Shown here one piece after another: positions 42,642-51,776 of a stretch of DNA of 64,000 nt; position 1 is the first letter of the stretch; each line of letters opens with the position of its first letter. Origin of the DNA: JANQIO01 sp043585095 (GTDB taxonomy: Bacteria; Pseudomonadota; Gammaproteobacteria; Pseudomonadales; Halieaceae); NCBI GenBank assembly GCA_043585095.1, contig CP121321.1, forward strand, positions 868,001 through 932,000, given 5' to 3'. A program made the translations under genes and the position numbers. A model generated the notes under the pieces. It saw only the letters and a list, made by a program, of their open reading frames with translations, ran no database searches and was not told where the DNA came from.

Positions 42642-44294
42642 ATGTCACTTAGAGACACCAACATCAGTAAGCTGGCGGACGGGGAATTCGACGTGCTCAT
42701 TGTCGGGGGCGGCATTAACGGCGCTGTCTCCGCCGCGTCACTGGCTGCCCGAGGCGTGCGGGTCGCGCTAATTGATCGCGGCGATTTTGCCGGCGAAGTC
42801 AGCTCTAACTCGTCAAACCTCGCCTGGGGCGGGATCAAGTATCTTGAGAGCTTCGAGTTCTTATTGGTGCGCAAGCTCTGTAAGTGTCGCAATCAATTGC
42901 TTCGGGAATATCCTTCCACAGTAAGGGAGATTCGATTTCTGACCACCATACAGAAAGGTTTTCGCATGCCCGTGCTGTTCCTTTATCTGGGCACTTTGCT
43001 GTACTGGTTTATCGGCATGTTCGGTACCAGGGTACCGCGCTACCTGACTCGCTCTCAGTTGGCCAAGCGTGATGCGGCGATTAACATTGATAATGCGGTA
43101 GGGGGTTTTGAGTATTCGGACTGCTATCTGCACGATAACGACGCGCGTTTTGTATTTAATTTTATTCGCAGCAGCATGAATTATGGCTGCATTGCTGCCA
43201 ACTACGTTGAGTCCCTGGGTGCGGAGCGTCGCGACGATGGATGGCAGGTTTCGGCACGTGACCAGGTCTCTGGGCGCTCATTGCGTATTCGCTCCAGGGT
43301 TTTGATCAATGCCAGTGGCCCCTGGGTAGATCATCACAACCAGCTAAGCGATCAAAGCAGCGATTATCGGCATCTGTTTTCGAAAGGCATCCATCTGATT
43401 GTCGATCGAGTCAGCACGCATCATCGCGTGCTGACATTTTTTGCCGACGATGGCCGCCTGTTTTTTGTGATCCCCATGGGTCAGAAGACTTGCGTTGGCA
43501 CTACCGATACACGCGTTGAGGACCCTCATGCCGGCGTCACCGATGAAGACCGCCGCTTTGTGTTAGACAATGTTTCTAGCCTGCTGCGGCTGCCCCGGCC
43601 ACTGCGAGAAGAAGATGTGATCGCAGAGCGCTGTGCCGTGCGGCCGCTGGCTACACAGACCGAGAGTGCGACTGGTGATGAGGTTGAGTGGGTGCAGCTT
43701 TCGAGAAAGCATCAGATCGAGATAGACGAAGAACGGACTCACATCAGCATATACGGCGGCAAGCTTACCGACTGTCTCAATGTTGGTGATGAAATTGCCG
43801 AGGCGGTAAAGGATCTTGGCTGCAAACTTCCGCAATACCACCGTAAGTGGTACGGCGAACCGAGCAGGAAGATACGCGAAGAATTTTTTTATCAGGCGCA
43901 TATGATGAATCTGGATAGCATGACGCCGTCCAGTTCAACTGAACCGCTTTCTGATCGCCTTTGGCGACGCTACGGTGACAAGGCGTTTGATATGTTGGAC
44001 GCGATTCGCCAGGATCCACGTCAAGGAGAGCTGTTTATCGAGCATACCGAGTACTTGCGCTGCGAAATCGAAGAAACCGCAGAGAGCGAAATGATCGTCA
44101 AGTTAGAGGATTTTCTGCGTCGTCGCTCCAAGATTGCGCTAGTGGTCCGACATCGGGACATCATTGCTGCACGCGGCTTAATGGACGCCTGCCAGGTGCT
44201 GTTCGGCGCCGACGCCGAGACACGCTACGCAGAGTATCTTGCCAAGCATGGCGATCACGACAGGGCAGAGCCTTATTCCAATTCGTCGGACTAG
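42642..44294 (+). CDS. glpD: Glycerol-3-phosphate dehydrogenase (aerobic, FAD)
   Basis: A 550-residue FAD dehydrogenase oxidising glycerol 3-phosphate to dihydroxyacetone phosphate in the inner membrane. The FAD-binding motif DVLIVGGGINGAVSAASLAARG lies at about residues 18-39, SSNSSNLAWGGIKYLES follows, and YGGKLTD is near residue 370. Length matches GlpD. The start is the first ATG; only a weak ribosome site is visible. It is followed by an overlapping outer-membrane protein gene, and glpQ and a PlsC-type gene nearby share the same metabolite. Confidence 0.92.
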   Translation: MSLRDTNISKLADGEFDVLIVGGGINGAVSAASLAARGVRVALIDRGDFAGEVSSNSSNLAWGGIKYLESFEFLLVRKLCKCRNQLLREYPSTVREIRFLTTIQKGFRMPVLFLYLGTLLYWFIGMFGTRVPRYLTRSQLAKRDAAINIDNAVGGFEYSDCYLHDNDARFVFNFIRSSMNYGCIAANYVESLGAERRDDGWQVSARDQVSGRSLRIRSRVLINASGPWVDHHNQLSDQSSDYRHLFSKGIHLIVDRVSTHHRVLTFFADDGRLFFVIPMGQKTCVGTTDTRVEDPHAGVTDEDRRFVLDNVSSLLRLPRPLREEDVIAERCAVRPLATQTESATGDEVEWVQLSRKHQIEIDEERTHISIYGGKLTDCLNVGDEIAEAVKDLGCKLPQYHRKWYGEPSRKIREEFFYQAHMMNLDSMTPSSSTEPLSDRLWRRYGDKAFDMLDAIRQDPRQGELFIEHTEYLRCEIEETAESEMIVKLEDFLRRRSKIALVVRHRDIIAARGLMDACQVLFGADAETRYAEYLAKHGDHDRAEPYSNSSD

Positions 44295-45666
44295 GGTTGG
44301 TTTGATAGCGGTCGCTTTGCTCGCCCTGATAGCGCTAGCGACGCTGCCCTATGCTGCGCCCGCACACGCAGAACAGCCGCCGGGCTTGCCGGCCTGGCTG
44401 TCCATCGCCGCGGAAGAACGCTATCGCGTTGAAGTCATGAACAATAGTTTTCGCCGGATCGACTCCGGAAGCGACCAGATGACCAGCTCTCGATTGCTGC
44501 TGTCTGCCAGAGTTGATCGGGGTACGTGGTTTGCAGGAGCGGAGTTTCAGGACAGCTGCGCCTGGTGGCATTATGCTCGCACACCCGTGGGTACCGATGA
44601 CGTTAACGCCGCGGAATGGTTGCAGGCCTATGTGGGTCTGCGCTGGCAAGATGTATTCCGTTCTGGCGATAGGCTCAGTGTGACGGCCGGGCGTATGACT
44701 CTGGGTATGAGTAATAAACGGATTGTCGGCCGCAACGCCTATCGCAACACTGTCAACGGCTTCAAGGGCGTTCGTCTGGCCTGGGAATCTGCCGGGAACG
44801 CGGCTTTTCAGGCGTTTTATACGCTACCTCTGGAGCGGCTGCCGAATAATCTTCAGCGTGATCGCTTGCTCAATAATAAGCGTGACACCGATGAGTCCAC
44901 GTCGGATCGCGTGTTCTGGGGGCTGGAGCTTTCTCGCTTACCCGGGCGCGGCGACACGGAGTTCGATCTCTATATTGTAGGTTTCCGTGAACACGACCGG
45001 CCCAGTCTTCCCGCGCTGCGTCGCGACGTCTATACCGCTGGGCTTCGAGCCTTTGATACGCGGGGGCCGTGGCAGTGGGAAGTTGAGCTTTCTGGCCAGT
45101 GGGGCAGTACACGCAGCGCGTCAGCAGCGCCACAGCGGTCACTCGATATCCGCGCGGGCCGAGTGCATGCGGAAGTCAGCCGTGGTTTCGAAGCGGTTTG
45201 GTCGCCGCGTGTGGTAGCGAAGTACGATTATTCCTCCGGTGACAGCGATGCCAGCGATGGCAAGCAGGAGCGCTTTGAAGCCACGTTTGCGGCGCGGCGA
45301 CGTGATTTCGGACTGCTGGGTATCTACGGGCCGCTGTTTTACGCAAACCTTAACTCTGCGGCTATAGGTTTGGAGCTTTTACCTGCAAAGAACCTGCGCG
45401 TTACGTCTCATGTGCGCGTTGCAGATCTCGCTGAGCGCGGTGATATCTTCGTCGGTGGCAGCCTGAGAGACCGCACAGGCGAGTCCGGACGGCGTTTGGG
45501 CGCCTTCTGGGATTGCCGGCTTGATTGGACGCTGATACCGGGACGCGCGACCCTGTCGTTGGGGGGCGCATACCTGGATAAGGGGCGCTTCCTGAAGACG
45601 GCGCCGGGGGCGCCGGATAACGGCGATACGGTTTATGGATTTACGCAGATCGTATTGACGCTCTAG
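44248..45666 (+). CDS. Alginate-export-family (AlgE-like) outer-membrane protein
   Basis: A 472-residue exported beta-barrel. A signal peptide runs from about residues 1-41 (IRRTRVGLIAVALLALIALATLPYAAPAHA). The barrel shows repeated amphipathic strands (WFAGAEFQDS, WDVFRSGD, RLSVTAGRMTLGMSNKRIVGRN) in the alginate_exp pattern. AlgE-type proteins pass anionic polysaccharides, but many relatives are general porins. The ATG at 44248 lies inside the glpD gene (47-base overlap); the real start might be downstream, although no good ribosome site is seen. It may permit uptake of glycerophosphodiester or organic anion substrates. Confidence 0.75.
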   Translation: MAITTGQSLIPIRRTRVGLIAVALLALIALATLPYAAPAHAEQPPGLPAWLSIAAEERYRVEVMNNSFRRIDSGSDQMTSSRLLLSARVDRGTWFAGAEFQDSCAWWHYARTPVGTDDVNAAEWLQAYVGLRWQDVFRSGDRLSVTAGRMTLGMSNKRIVGRNAYRNTVNGFKGVRLAWESAGNAAFQAFYTLPLERLPNNLQRDRLLNNKRDTDESTSDRVFWGLELSRLPGRGDTEFDLYIVGFREHDRPSLPALRRDVYTAGLRAFDTRGPWQWEVELSGQWGSTRSASAAPQRSLDIRAGRVHAEVSRGFEAVWSPRVVAKYDYSSGDSDASDGKQERFEATFAARRRDFGLLGIYGPLFYANLNSAAIGLELLPAKNLRVTSHVRVADLAERGDIFVGGSLRDRTGESGRRLGAFWDCRLDWTLIPGRATLSLGGAYLDKGRFLKTAPGAPDNGDTVYGFTQIVLTL

Positions 45667-45710
45667 ATGGTCGGCCGCGCGGCGGTAGGCGTTGACAGGG
45701 AGCGCCCGCG

Positions 45711-47012
45711 TTACAGCCACTGCATCAGGGTAACGGCCAGCACAAGTCCTATCATCGGAATGACAACCGTAAGTGCGGCGACCGGCCAATAAGCGCTGCT
45801 ATGGGTCTCCCGGCAGATAGCCCGAATTGTAGTCACCACATAGCCATTGTGGGGCAGGGAATCCAGTGCACCGGAAGCAATGGAGCTGATACGGTGCAGC
45901 TGGTCCATGTTCACGTTGGTGTCCTGGTAGTAGGGCGCTAGTACCGGCAGGGCGATAGATAACCCGCCGGAGGCCGAGCCAGTAAGCCCCGCGATCACGG
46001 TGACGGCGACAGCAGCTCCAATCAGTTCGCTGCCGGGAATACCGGTCATGGCCGTCACCGCAACCGCAAAGGCGGGGCTGGCTTTGGCGACGCTGCCAAA
46101 GCCCACCACAGCCGAGGTATTACCGATGGCGATTAAGGCACCGGTGGTGCCTTCATTGACGGCGTTGCTGAGATTTTGAAAGTGTTTCCAGTTGAGCGCC
46201 ATGATAGCCAGGCATCCGCCGCCCAGCGCCAGAATCAGAGCATATTGGGCATAGGTTTCATGAAACAGGAATGAAACGCCAAGAACGACCAGCAAGGGCA
46301 AAAGGCCCGTGGCCGGGTGGGGGTAGTCCCGGTCAGCCAGTACCGGGTCTCCGGGGCGGGCTTCGAAGTGTTCACCGCGTTCGACTGCCTGCACGACCAT
46401 GCGCCGCAGCCACCAAAACCCCGCAGTCGCCATAAATACCGCGACGATCAGGCTCACTTCCCACGCGGCGTAAGGGCTGGTGCCCAGAAACTTGATAGGT
46501 ATCCAGTTCTGTATCTCCGGTGATCCCGCCGTGGTCATGGTAAATGTCACCGAACCAAATGCCAGAGCGCCGGGTATGAAGCGGCGGGGCAGATTGGCGT
46601 CTTTGAACAAGCCAAGGGCCATCGGGTACACCGAGAACGCGACGATGAAGACGCTTACGCCGCCATAGGTCAGGATCGCGCAGGCGAAAACCACCGCCGC
46701 CACGGCGTGCTGCATGCCCAGCCTGCTGACGATCCAGCGCGCCAGACTATCCGCGGCGCCGGTGTCTTCCATAAACTTGCCGAACAAGGAGCCCAGCAAG
46801 AACATCAAAAACCAGGCGGCTACAAAGCCGGCAAAGCCGTCCATATAGGTGGTGATAAAAGCGGGGGTGTCGCCCTGAGGCAGGAGGGCGAGGCCTCCGC
46901 TCAGGGCTACGATCAGCGCACATAAAGGCGCTGCGATAAAAAGATTCCAGCCCCGCAGGGCTAGAGTGGTCAGCAGCAGTAGACCGCCAACCAGGCCAAG
47001 CATGCTTGCCAT
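45711..47012 (-). CDS. GntP family permease
   Basis: A 433-residue permease with about 12 hydrophobic segments and the GntP/IT-superfamily pattern FLLGSLFGKFMEDTGAA, GGVSVFIVAFSVYP and GLTGSASGGLSIALP (the conserved re-entrant loop). It belongs to the family that carries gluconate, D-serine and related hydroxyacids by proton symport. It is transcribed together with the upstream TonB-dependent receptor gene (six-base gap), so it is probably the inner-membrane step after receptor-mediated outer-membrane transport. Confidence 0.88.
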   Translation of the reverse strand: MASMLGLVGGLLLLTTLALRGWNLFIAAPLCALIVALSGGLALLPQGDTPAFITTYMDGFAGFVAAWFLMFLLGSLFGKFMEDTGAADSLARWIVSRLGMQHAVAAVVFACAILTYGGVSVFIVAFSVYPMALGLFKDANLPRRFIPGALAFGSVTFTMTTAGSPEIQNWIPIKFLGTSPYAAWEVSLIVAVFMATAGFWWLRRMVVQAVERGEHFEARPGDPVLADRDYPHPATGLLPLLVVLGVSFLFHETYAQYALILALGGGCLAIMALNWKHFQNLSNAVNEGTTGALIAIGNTSAVVGFGSVAKASPAFAVAVTAMTGIPGSELIGAAVAVTVIAGLTGSASGGLSIALPVLAPYYQDTNVNMDQLHRISSIASGALDSLPHNGYVVTTIRAICRETHSSAYWPVAALTVVIPMIGLVLAVTLMQWL

Positions 47013-47018
47013 GGCGTT

Positions 47019-49319
47019 TTAGCGGAAGTTTTTCCGCAAGCTAACGCCCCAGGTGAGGGGTTCGTTCAAGTAGCCGATCAGGCGGCCAGGTTGAGCAACG
47101 CCATCGGCGATGGTGTTGGTATAACCTTCATCACCCAGATTACGACCCCAGGCTGTCACTTCCAGATCCCAGTTATCAAATACCAGGCCGGCGCGAGCGT
47201 TGATGATGTCGTAGGAGTCTGCCAGCTTCAGCGGGTCGTTGTTAACGTCCGTCATGCGCTCGTCGAACCAAATATATTCACCGTAGATAAATGCCGTCAC
47301 ATTGCCTGTGATAACAAAATCCTGCCGGAAGGACGTCACGACGCTGTTTTCCGGGTTGCCGGCAAGCTGGCCGCCTGAACGGTCGCAAGAGCCGTCGCCG
47401 TTATCATTGGGATCAGGCTGCCCGGTGTGGAAGGGCGTTGCGATCCAGCAGTCGCCGGCTTCAAAATCATCGTATTCCGCATCGTTATACGCATAGGCCA
47501 GAGTGAAGGTCGTGTAATCCAGCGGTTGCCACAGTACGTCCAGCTCACCGCCCCTGGCTTCTGCTTTACCCGCATTCTGCAGCGCAAAACCTGTGCCTTG
47601 GAAGGAAATGGTTTGCAGGTCGTCGGTCACCGTGTTGTGCAGCGCCAAGTTGACTCGTAATCCTGCCTCAGGGAACTCGGCTTTCATGCCCAGCTCTACT
47701 GCTTCAGATGTTTCCGCATCAAACACAGTGTTAAGAGTAGGTGCGATGCGGTCAGTGTTGATGCCGCCAGCCTTGTAGCCTGTGCCGTATGATGCGTAGA
47801 ACATGACGTCGTCATTGGCGAACCAGCTTAGCTTCGCGGTACCGGTTACCTGATCATCGTCGATTTCTTCCTCGACGTCAGCACGCGGCGCGATGGGCGG
47901 GAAGAACGCAAAGCCGATACCGGGATTCACCTCGGTAAAGGTGTTAACCATGTCTTTGTCTTCCTTGGTCCAGCGCAAGCCCGCGGTCAGTACCACTGAG
48001 TCGCTCAGGTTTAAGTCCATTTGACCGAACACGGCATAAGCTGTGTGGTCCTGTTGCGCAAGATCACGCGCAAAACCATCGGAGGGGAAGAAAGCGGCAG
48101 GGGCGCCAACCAGTGGGCCGGTATCCGGTCCCACGCCGGTGATGACTTCTGAGTCCAGCTCCTGTTCAAAGTAGAACAGGCCAGCAACGTAGCTGAGGCG
48201 ATCGCCTTCACTGCTGATGCGGAACTCTTGCGAGAACTGGCTCTGCTCAGCATCGTTGGTTCGGTCTACTGCGTCGATATCGTAGAAATCGCCGTCCGTA
48301 AGATCGAAGGAGTCAAACTCCCGGTAGGCAGTTACGCTGGTCAGATCGAAGTTGGACAGCGCCCAGGTAGCCTCTAAAGAAATGCCTTTATCTTCGTTCT
48401 GGGAGATCGGCAGGAAGCTGGTCGCAACGACATTGTCGAATAATTCATCTTGATCAATAACGGTGCCCCCCTGGGCCAACACGTTGTTGTCAGAACCGAA
48501 CACCGGAGCTGAACCGGCAGGAAGTTGCTGTGCCTGCAGGTTGTTGCGCCAGTTGCCTGGGGAGCAGCAGTTTTCGTCAATTTCTGAGTAGTCGGCGATG
48601 ACGCGCACGCTGATGTCATCAGTGGGTAGCCACAAGGCCTGCAAGCGGCCGCCGAAGCGATCGCGGTTATCAATCGCATCGTCCTCAAGGCCAACGGCGT
48701 CGATATAGCCATCCCGCTCCATGTAGAAGCCGGTCGCGCGAATCGCCAACTTGTCTTCTATCAGCGTGAAGGACTTGGCGCCGTCCACGCTCAGCAGGTT
48801 CAGGTCACCGCCTTGAACATCGATATATCCCTCGCCATCAAAGTCAGGAGCGCGAGTGCCCATGGACACAGCGCCTGCTGGCGTGTTGCGGCCGAACAGC
48901 GTGCCCTGTGGGCCACGCAGGACTTCAATCGAATCAATGTCGACCAGGTTGTTAATCATGGCGCTCTGTCTGGCGCGATAAATCCCATCGACGTACAGGC
49001 CCACTGACGATTCTAGTCCGAAGTTCTGCGAGCTTGTGAACACACCGCGGATACTGAATGTGGAGGTTGTCGAGGTCTGTGATTTACCCACGATTAATGC
49101 CGGGTCGATGTTCGAGACTTCAAAGAAGTCACGAATACCGCTTTCGACCAAGCGTTCTCCGGTGAACGCCGTTACCGCGACCGGGACGTCCTGCAGGCTC
49201 TGTTCGCGCTTTTGTGCGGTCACAATGACTTCTTCAAGCAACGCTTGAGCAGATGCCTGTCCGGCTGTGAGCAGTGCGGCTGCGCAGACTGCGGTACTGA
49301 TTAATCGGGGTGTAAACAT
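47019..49319 (-). CDS. TonB-dependent outer-membrane receptor
   Basis: A 766-residue receptor with a signal peptide (residues 1-25, cleaved near QASAQA), a TonB box EEVIVTAQK (about 29-37), a plug domain (DVPVAVTAFTGERL, SFSIRGV) and a long beta-barrel. The C-terminus reads LRKNFR, so the usual terminal phenylalanine is followed by one arginine. The ligand is unknown; the adjacent GntP permease makes a sugar acid or hydroxyacid possible, and no iron-chelate enzyme is nearby. A palindrome (49385-49399) sits 66 bases before the start. Confidence 0.9.
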   Translation of the reverse strand: MFTPRLISTAVCAAALLTAGQASAQALLEEVIVTAQKREQSLQDVPVAVTAFTGERLVESGIRDFFEVSNIDPALIVGKSQTSTTSTFSIRGVFTSSQNFGLESSVGLYVDGIYRARQSAMINNLVDIDSIEVLRGPQGTLFGRNTPAGAVSMGTRAPDFDGEGYIDVQGGDLNLLSVDGAKSFTLIEDKLAIRATGFYMERDGYIDAVGLEDDAIDNRDRFGGRLQALWLPTDDISVRVIADYSEIDENCCSPGNWRNNLQAQQLPAGSAPVFGSDNNVLAQGGTVIDQDELFDNVVATSFLPISQNEDKGISLEATWALSNFDLTSVTAYREFDSFDLTDGDFYDIDAVDRTNDAEQSQFSQEFRISSEGDRLSYVAGLFYFEQELDSEVITGVGPDTGPLVGAPAAFFPSDGFARDLAQQDHTAYAVFGQMDLNLSDSVVLTAGLRWTKEDKDMVNTFTEVNPGIGFAFFPPIAPRADVEEEIDDDQVTGTAKLSWFANDDVMFYASYGTGYKAGGINTDRIAPTLNTVFDAETSEAVELGMKAEFPEAGLRVNLALHNTVTDDLQTISFQGTGFALQNAGKAEARGGELDVLWQPLDYTTFTLAYAYNDAEYDDFEAGDCWIATPFHTGQPDPNDNGDGSCDRSGGQLAGNPENSVVTSFRQDFVITGNVTAFIYGEYIWFDERMTDVNNDPLKLADSYDIINARAGLVFDNWDLEVTAWGRNLGDEGYTNTIADGVAQPGRLIGYLNEPLTWGVSLRKNFR

Positions 49320-49384
49320 GGGCTACCTCGGCAACGTCATTATTGTTAGCGCACCGTTTGCGCGGGAAGGGAGACCTTATTTAT

Positions 49385-49399
49385 AAAATGTGACATTTT
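49385..49399. promoter_or_regulatory. Perfect 7-1-7 palindrome upstream of the TonB receptor gene
   Basis: AAAATGT-G-ACATTTT is a perfect 15-base dyad, 66 bases upstream of the receptor start codon. GCATATGC (49422-49429) lies just beyond. A related but shorter AATGTCACATT dyad occurs before the pit gene at 55234-55244. The position suggests an operator for the receptor/GntP operon. Confidence 0.6.
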
Positions 49400-49566
49400 C
49401 CACCCGAATTACCAGAAATGTGCATATGCCGCATAAATGGAAAATGCGCAAAATATTGATAAATCATGAGTTTTTACAACGAGATTAAGATTCTGAATGC
49501 AGGTTTCGTGTTGCCGTCAGCGTCTGCGCCATTAGCTCGAGCGGTGATTTACCACCGATCGTGTGG

Positions 49567-49690
49567 GTGTGGCCGGCGAGGTACGGCCGGCTAGGTACGG
49601 CCGGTCAGGTACGGCCGGCGACGTACGGCTGGCGAGGTACGGCCGGTCAGGTGCGACCGGCGAGGTGCGACCGGCGAGGTACGGCCGGCG
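49567..49690. repeat. 14-base minisatellite, nine units (GTACGGCCGGCGAG consensus)
   Basis: Nine head-to-tail copies of a 14-base unit (the last 12 bases) run from 49567 to 49690, with variants such as GTGCGACCGGCGAG and GTACGGCCGGTCAG. Most units contain the palindrome CGGCCG. The array lies between the receptor promoter (49320-49566) and the stop codon of the GNAT gene at 49709. The ORF passing through it is not believed to be a gene. Together with the receptor promoter this fills the 389-base gap. Confidence 0.9.
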
Positions 49691-49708
49691 CACTGCCAGC
49701 TAGACGTT

Positions 49709-50257
49709 TCAGCCTGATGCAGCGCACCACCGCAAAAAGGTATCTCTATCCAGTTGATAGTAAAGCTGGTTAAACGCGATGCCATCCAGCTCGCGCGCTT
49801 CTTTGTAGCGCAGTACCGCCCCCAATTTTTCAACGGCCTTCCGAGAACGCTGGTTGGAGTCGCCGACATGAAACCAGACTGACGCTGCCCATTGGAAAAT
49901 GTGATTGAGCATCAGGCGCTTCAATTCGGTATTTGCACCCGTCCCCCATAGCCTGGGCGTGATGAAGGTGTAGCCGATGGCGCACTCAGCTAAATCGGGC
50001 GCCCAGTCGTAATAACGGCTGGAGCCTACAATGGTCCCACCGCTGATTTCCTCAATCACCAGTGCGCCCCGGCTTGCGATGGCACTCTTGAAAAACCGCT
50101 CTTCAAACACACCGCGCCTGTATCGGTTTCGATCCGGATGCTGTGCCCAGGTTTCTGGGTCCGCTGCCGCAGCATGCAGGGCCGTCAGATCATCCTTTCG
50201 CAGCGGTCGGAGCCGCAGCGTGTTTCCCTGCAGGGTGGGCTGGAGGTCTATCGCCAT
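49709..50257 (-). CDS. GNAT family N-acetyltransferase
   Basis: A 182-residue acetyltransferase of the RimJ/RimL type. TLRLRPLRKDDLTAL (first helix), VGSSRYYDW, ECAIGYTFITPRLWGTGANTELKRLMLNHIF (acetyl-CoA loop, GTGxNxxL) and VWFHVGDSNQRSRKAVEKLGAVLRY are the standard blocks. It probably acetylates a protein N-terminus or small amine. The stop codon lies 18 bases from the minisatellite, so array changes could reach the 3' end of the gene. It is divergent from the MipA gene. Confidence 0.88.
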   Translation of the reverse strand: MAIDLQPTLQGNTLRLRPLRKDDLTALHAAAADPETWAQHPDRNRYRRGVFEERFFKSAIASRGALVIEEISGGTIVGSSRYYDWAPDLAECAIGYTFITPRLWGTGANTELKRLMLNHIFQWAASVWFHVGDSNQRSRKAVEKLGAVLRYKEARELDGIAFNQLYYQLDRDTFLRWCAASG

Positions 50258-50412
50258 TGTGTAAAGGTCTCCGCTGTGTGTTCTTCCGCTAGCTGGATAA
50301 CAGCGGCCTCGATACGGGGCCTGTCCAATATCTGTTGCGCATTGTGCTCCAACTTAAGTTTTATCGCGTAATTACTACCCAAATACTACCCGCCCAAATC
50401 GGAATCCGCTCT

Positions 50413-51270
50413 ATGCCTCGTCCCCTCATTGCATCTTTGGCAGTTTTTGCGCTGGCTTTCTCGTCGGCGAGTTTGGAGACCTTTGCACAGCAGGATGCGG
50501 ATGGCGCTGCCGTCGCGGCGGCGACCGGAGTGCCTAGCGGAGTCGGTCCCCGGCAGGCCGGTTGGCGCAGTCAATGGGGTATTGGCGTGATCGCAAACCC
50601 CAAGTTCGTGGGCAGCGACGACTACAATATTCAGCCGATCCCGTATCTGGATTTCCGGTACATGGATGCCAAGGGCACGAAGTATTTTGCCAACGTACCG
50701 CAGGGAATAGGCGGTTTTTTCTATAGACACCGGGATCCCAAGACCGGTGGTTTCGTCAGCATAGGTGCCGCGATCGCGCCAGGCTTCGCGGTGCGAGATG
50801 ACTCCATTGACGGTCTGGATGAGGTCGGGCTCTCAACTGAGGCGCGAATCTATGCGGAGGCGGGCGGTCGTCGATGGGTTGCAGCGGCGACGCTTGCGCA
50901 GGACGTGGGATCGGGCCATGAAGGTGCCTACCTGGATCTCTCGGCCCAGCGTCGAGGCCGGCTCGGGGAAGGCAGCGGCTTTTATGCGGTGGGTCCGGTG
51001 CTGCGTATCGGGGATGACACCTACAAGGAATCTTTTTTCAACATTAGTGCCGCGGAATCTGCCGCCACCGGCTTTCCGGAATATGACGCAGACGCTGGCG
51101 TTGAGCGTCTCGGCCTGCAAGGCTTGATCAGTCTACCTATGGGCAAAAGTAAGTGGCGCCTGACGTCCTTACTGCGTGTTAGTCAACTTATTGATAATGC
51201 CGCTGACAGTCCCATTATCGAAGATAAGACCCAGTACTTCTTCCTGGCGGCATTTACTCGCCCCTTCTAG
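50413..51270 (+). CDS. MipA/OmpV family outer-membrane protein
   Basis: A 285-residue exported protein. The signal peptide is at residues 1-26 (PLIASLAVFALAFSSASLETFAQ). The body has GVIANPKFVGSDDYNIQPIPYLDFRY, the typical start of the MipA/OmpV domain, then many strands and a C-terminal phenylalanine (AAFTRPF) expected for outer-membrane insertion. Family members act as scaffolds or porin-like proteins. ATG 50413 is chosen because the signal peptide begins here; the upstream frame is untenable. It is convergent with yccF. Confidence 0.82.
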   Translation: MPRPLIASLAVFALAFSSASLETFAQQDADGAAVAAATGVPSGVGPRQAGWRSQWGIGVIANPKFVGSDDYNIQPIPYLDFRYMDAKGTKYFANVPQGIGGFFYRHRDPKTGGFVSIGAAIAPGFAVRDDSIDGLDEVGLSTEARIYAEAGGRRWVAAATLAQDVGSGHEGAYLDLSAQRRGRLGEGSGFYAVGPVLRIGDDTYKESFFNISAAESAATGFPEYDADAGVERLGLQGLISLPMGKSKWRLTSLLRVSQLIDNAADSPIIEDKTQYFFLAAFTRPF

Positions 51271-51301
51271 GCAGAGCGCAGGCCCGGTGGCCGTCGGCTT
51301 A

Positions 51302-51700
51302 TTAGTCGATCTCGACGATAGTCTTGCCGATCGGCAGCATCGAAATGCCGATAAACTTCACGTGCTGATAGCCAAATGGAATGCCGATGATGGTAACGAA
51401 GTAGGCGATTGCCAGCATCAGGTGGCCCAGCGCCAGCCAGAAGCCCGCAAAAATAAACCAAATGACGTTGCCGATAAATCCTAGAGGCCCGGTGCCGATG
51501 TCGGCTTCACCGGTAGCGCGTTCGCGGCTGATGGCTTCACGACCAAATGGCCAGATAATAAACCAACCGATATTAAAGCAGGCTCTCGCCCAGGGCAGAC
51601 CGATGATGGTGATCGCGGCGAGTATACCGTAGAAAAACCACGCAAGACCCATGAAAAAGCCGCCGAATAGTACCCAGAGAATGTTGAGGAAAAGGCTCAC
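51302..51700 (-). CDS. YccF domain-containing inner-membrane protein
   Basis: A 132-residue protein with four hydrophobic segments and the duplicated YccF motif: NILWVLFGG ... ITIIGLPWARACFNIGWFIIWPFG and then NVIWFIFAGFWLALGHL ... VTIIGIPFGYQHVKF. The family is widespread and lacks an assigned function. A sensible start is the ATG at 51700. It lies downstream of selO (77 bases) on the same strand, with the two perhaps cotranscribed. Confidence 0.88.
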   Translation of the reverse strand: MSLFLNILWVLFGGFFMGLAWFFYGILAAITIIGLPWARACFNIGWFIIWPFGREAISRERATGEADIGTGPLGFIGNVIWFIFAGFWLALGHLMLAIAYFVTIIGIPFGYQHVKFIGISMLPIGKTIVEID

Positions 51701-51776
51701 TGGTTGTGTCTCCTGTTTAGCATTGAAAAACCGCTGCGCTGTCTCACGGTCGTCGTTTTAAAGTTAATAAAGTTAA

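Noticed and set aside
49567..49690. CRISPR array
   Set aside because: Units are contiguous 14-mers with no spacers, and no cas genes are present.
49561..49773. Plus-strand open frame through the minisatellite
   Set aside because: Its sequence is just the 14-base repeat translated (repeated YGRLGTAGQVRPA-like blocks), and it overlaps the GNAT gene on the other strand.
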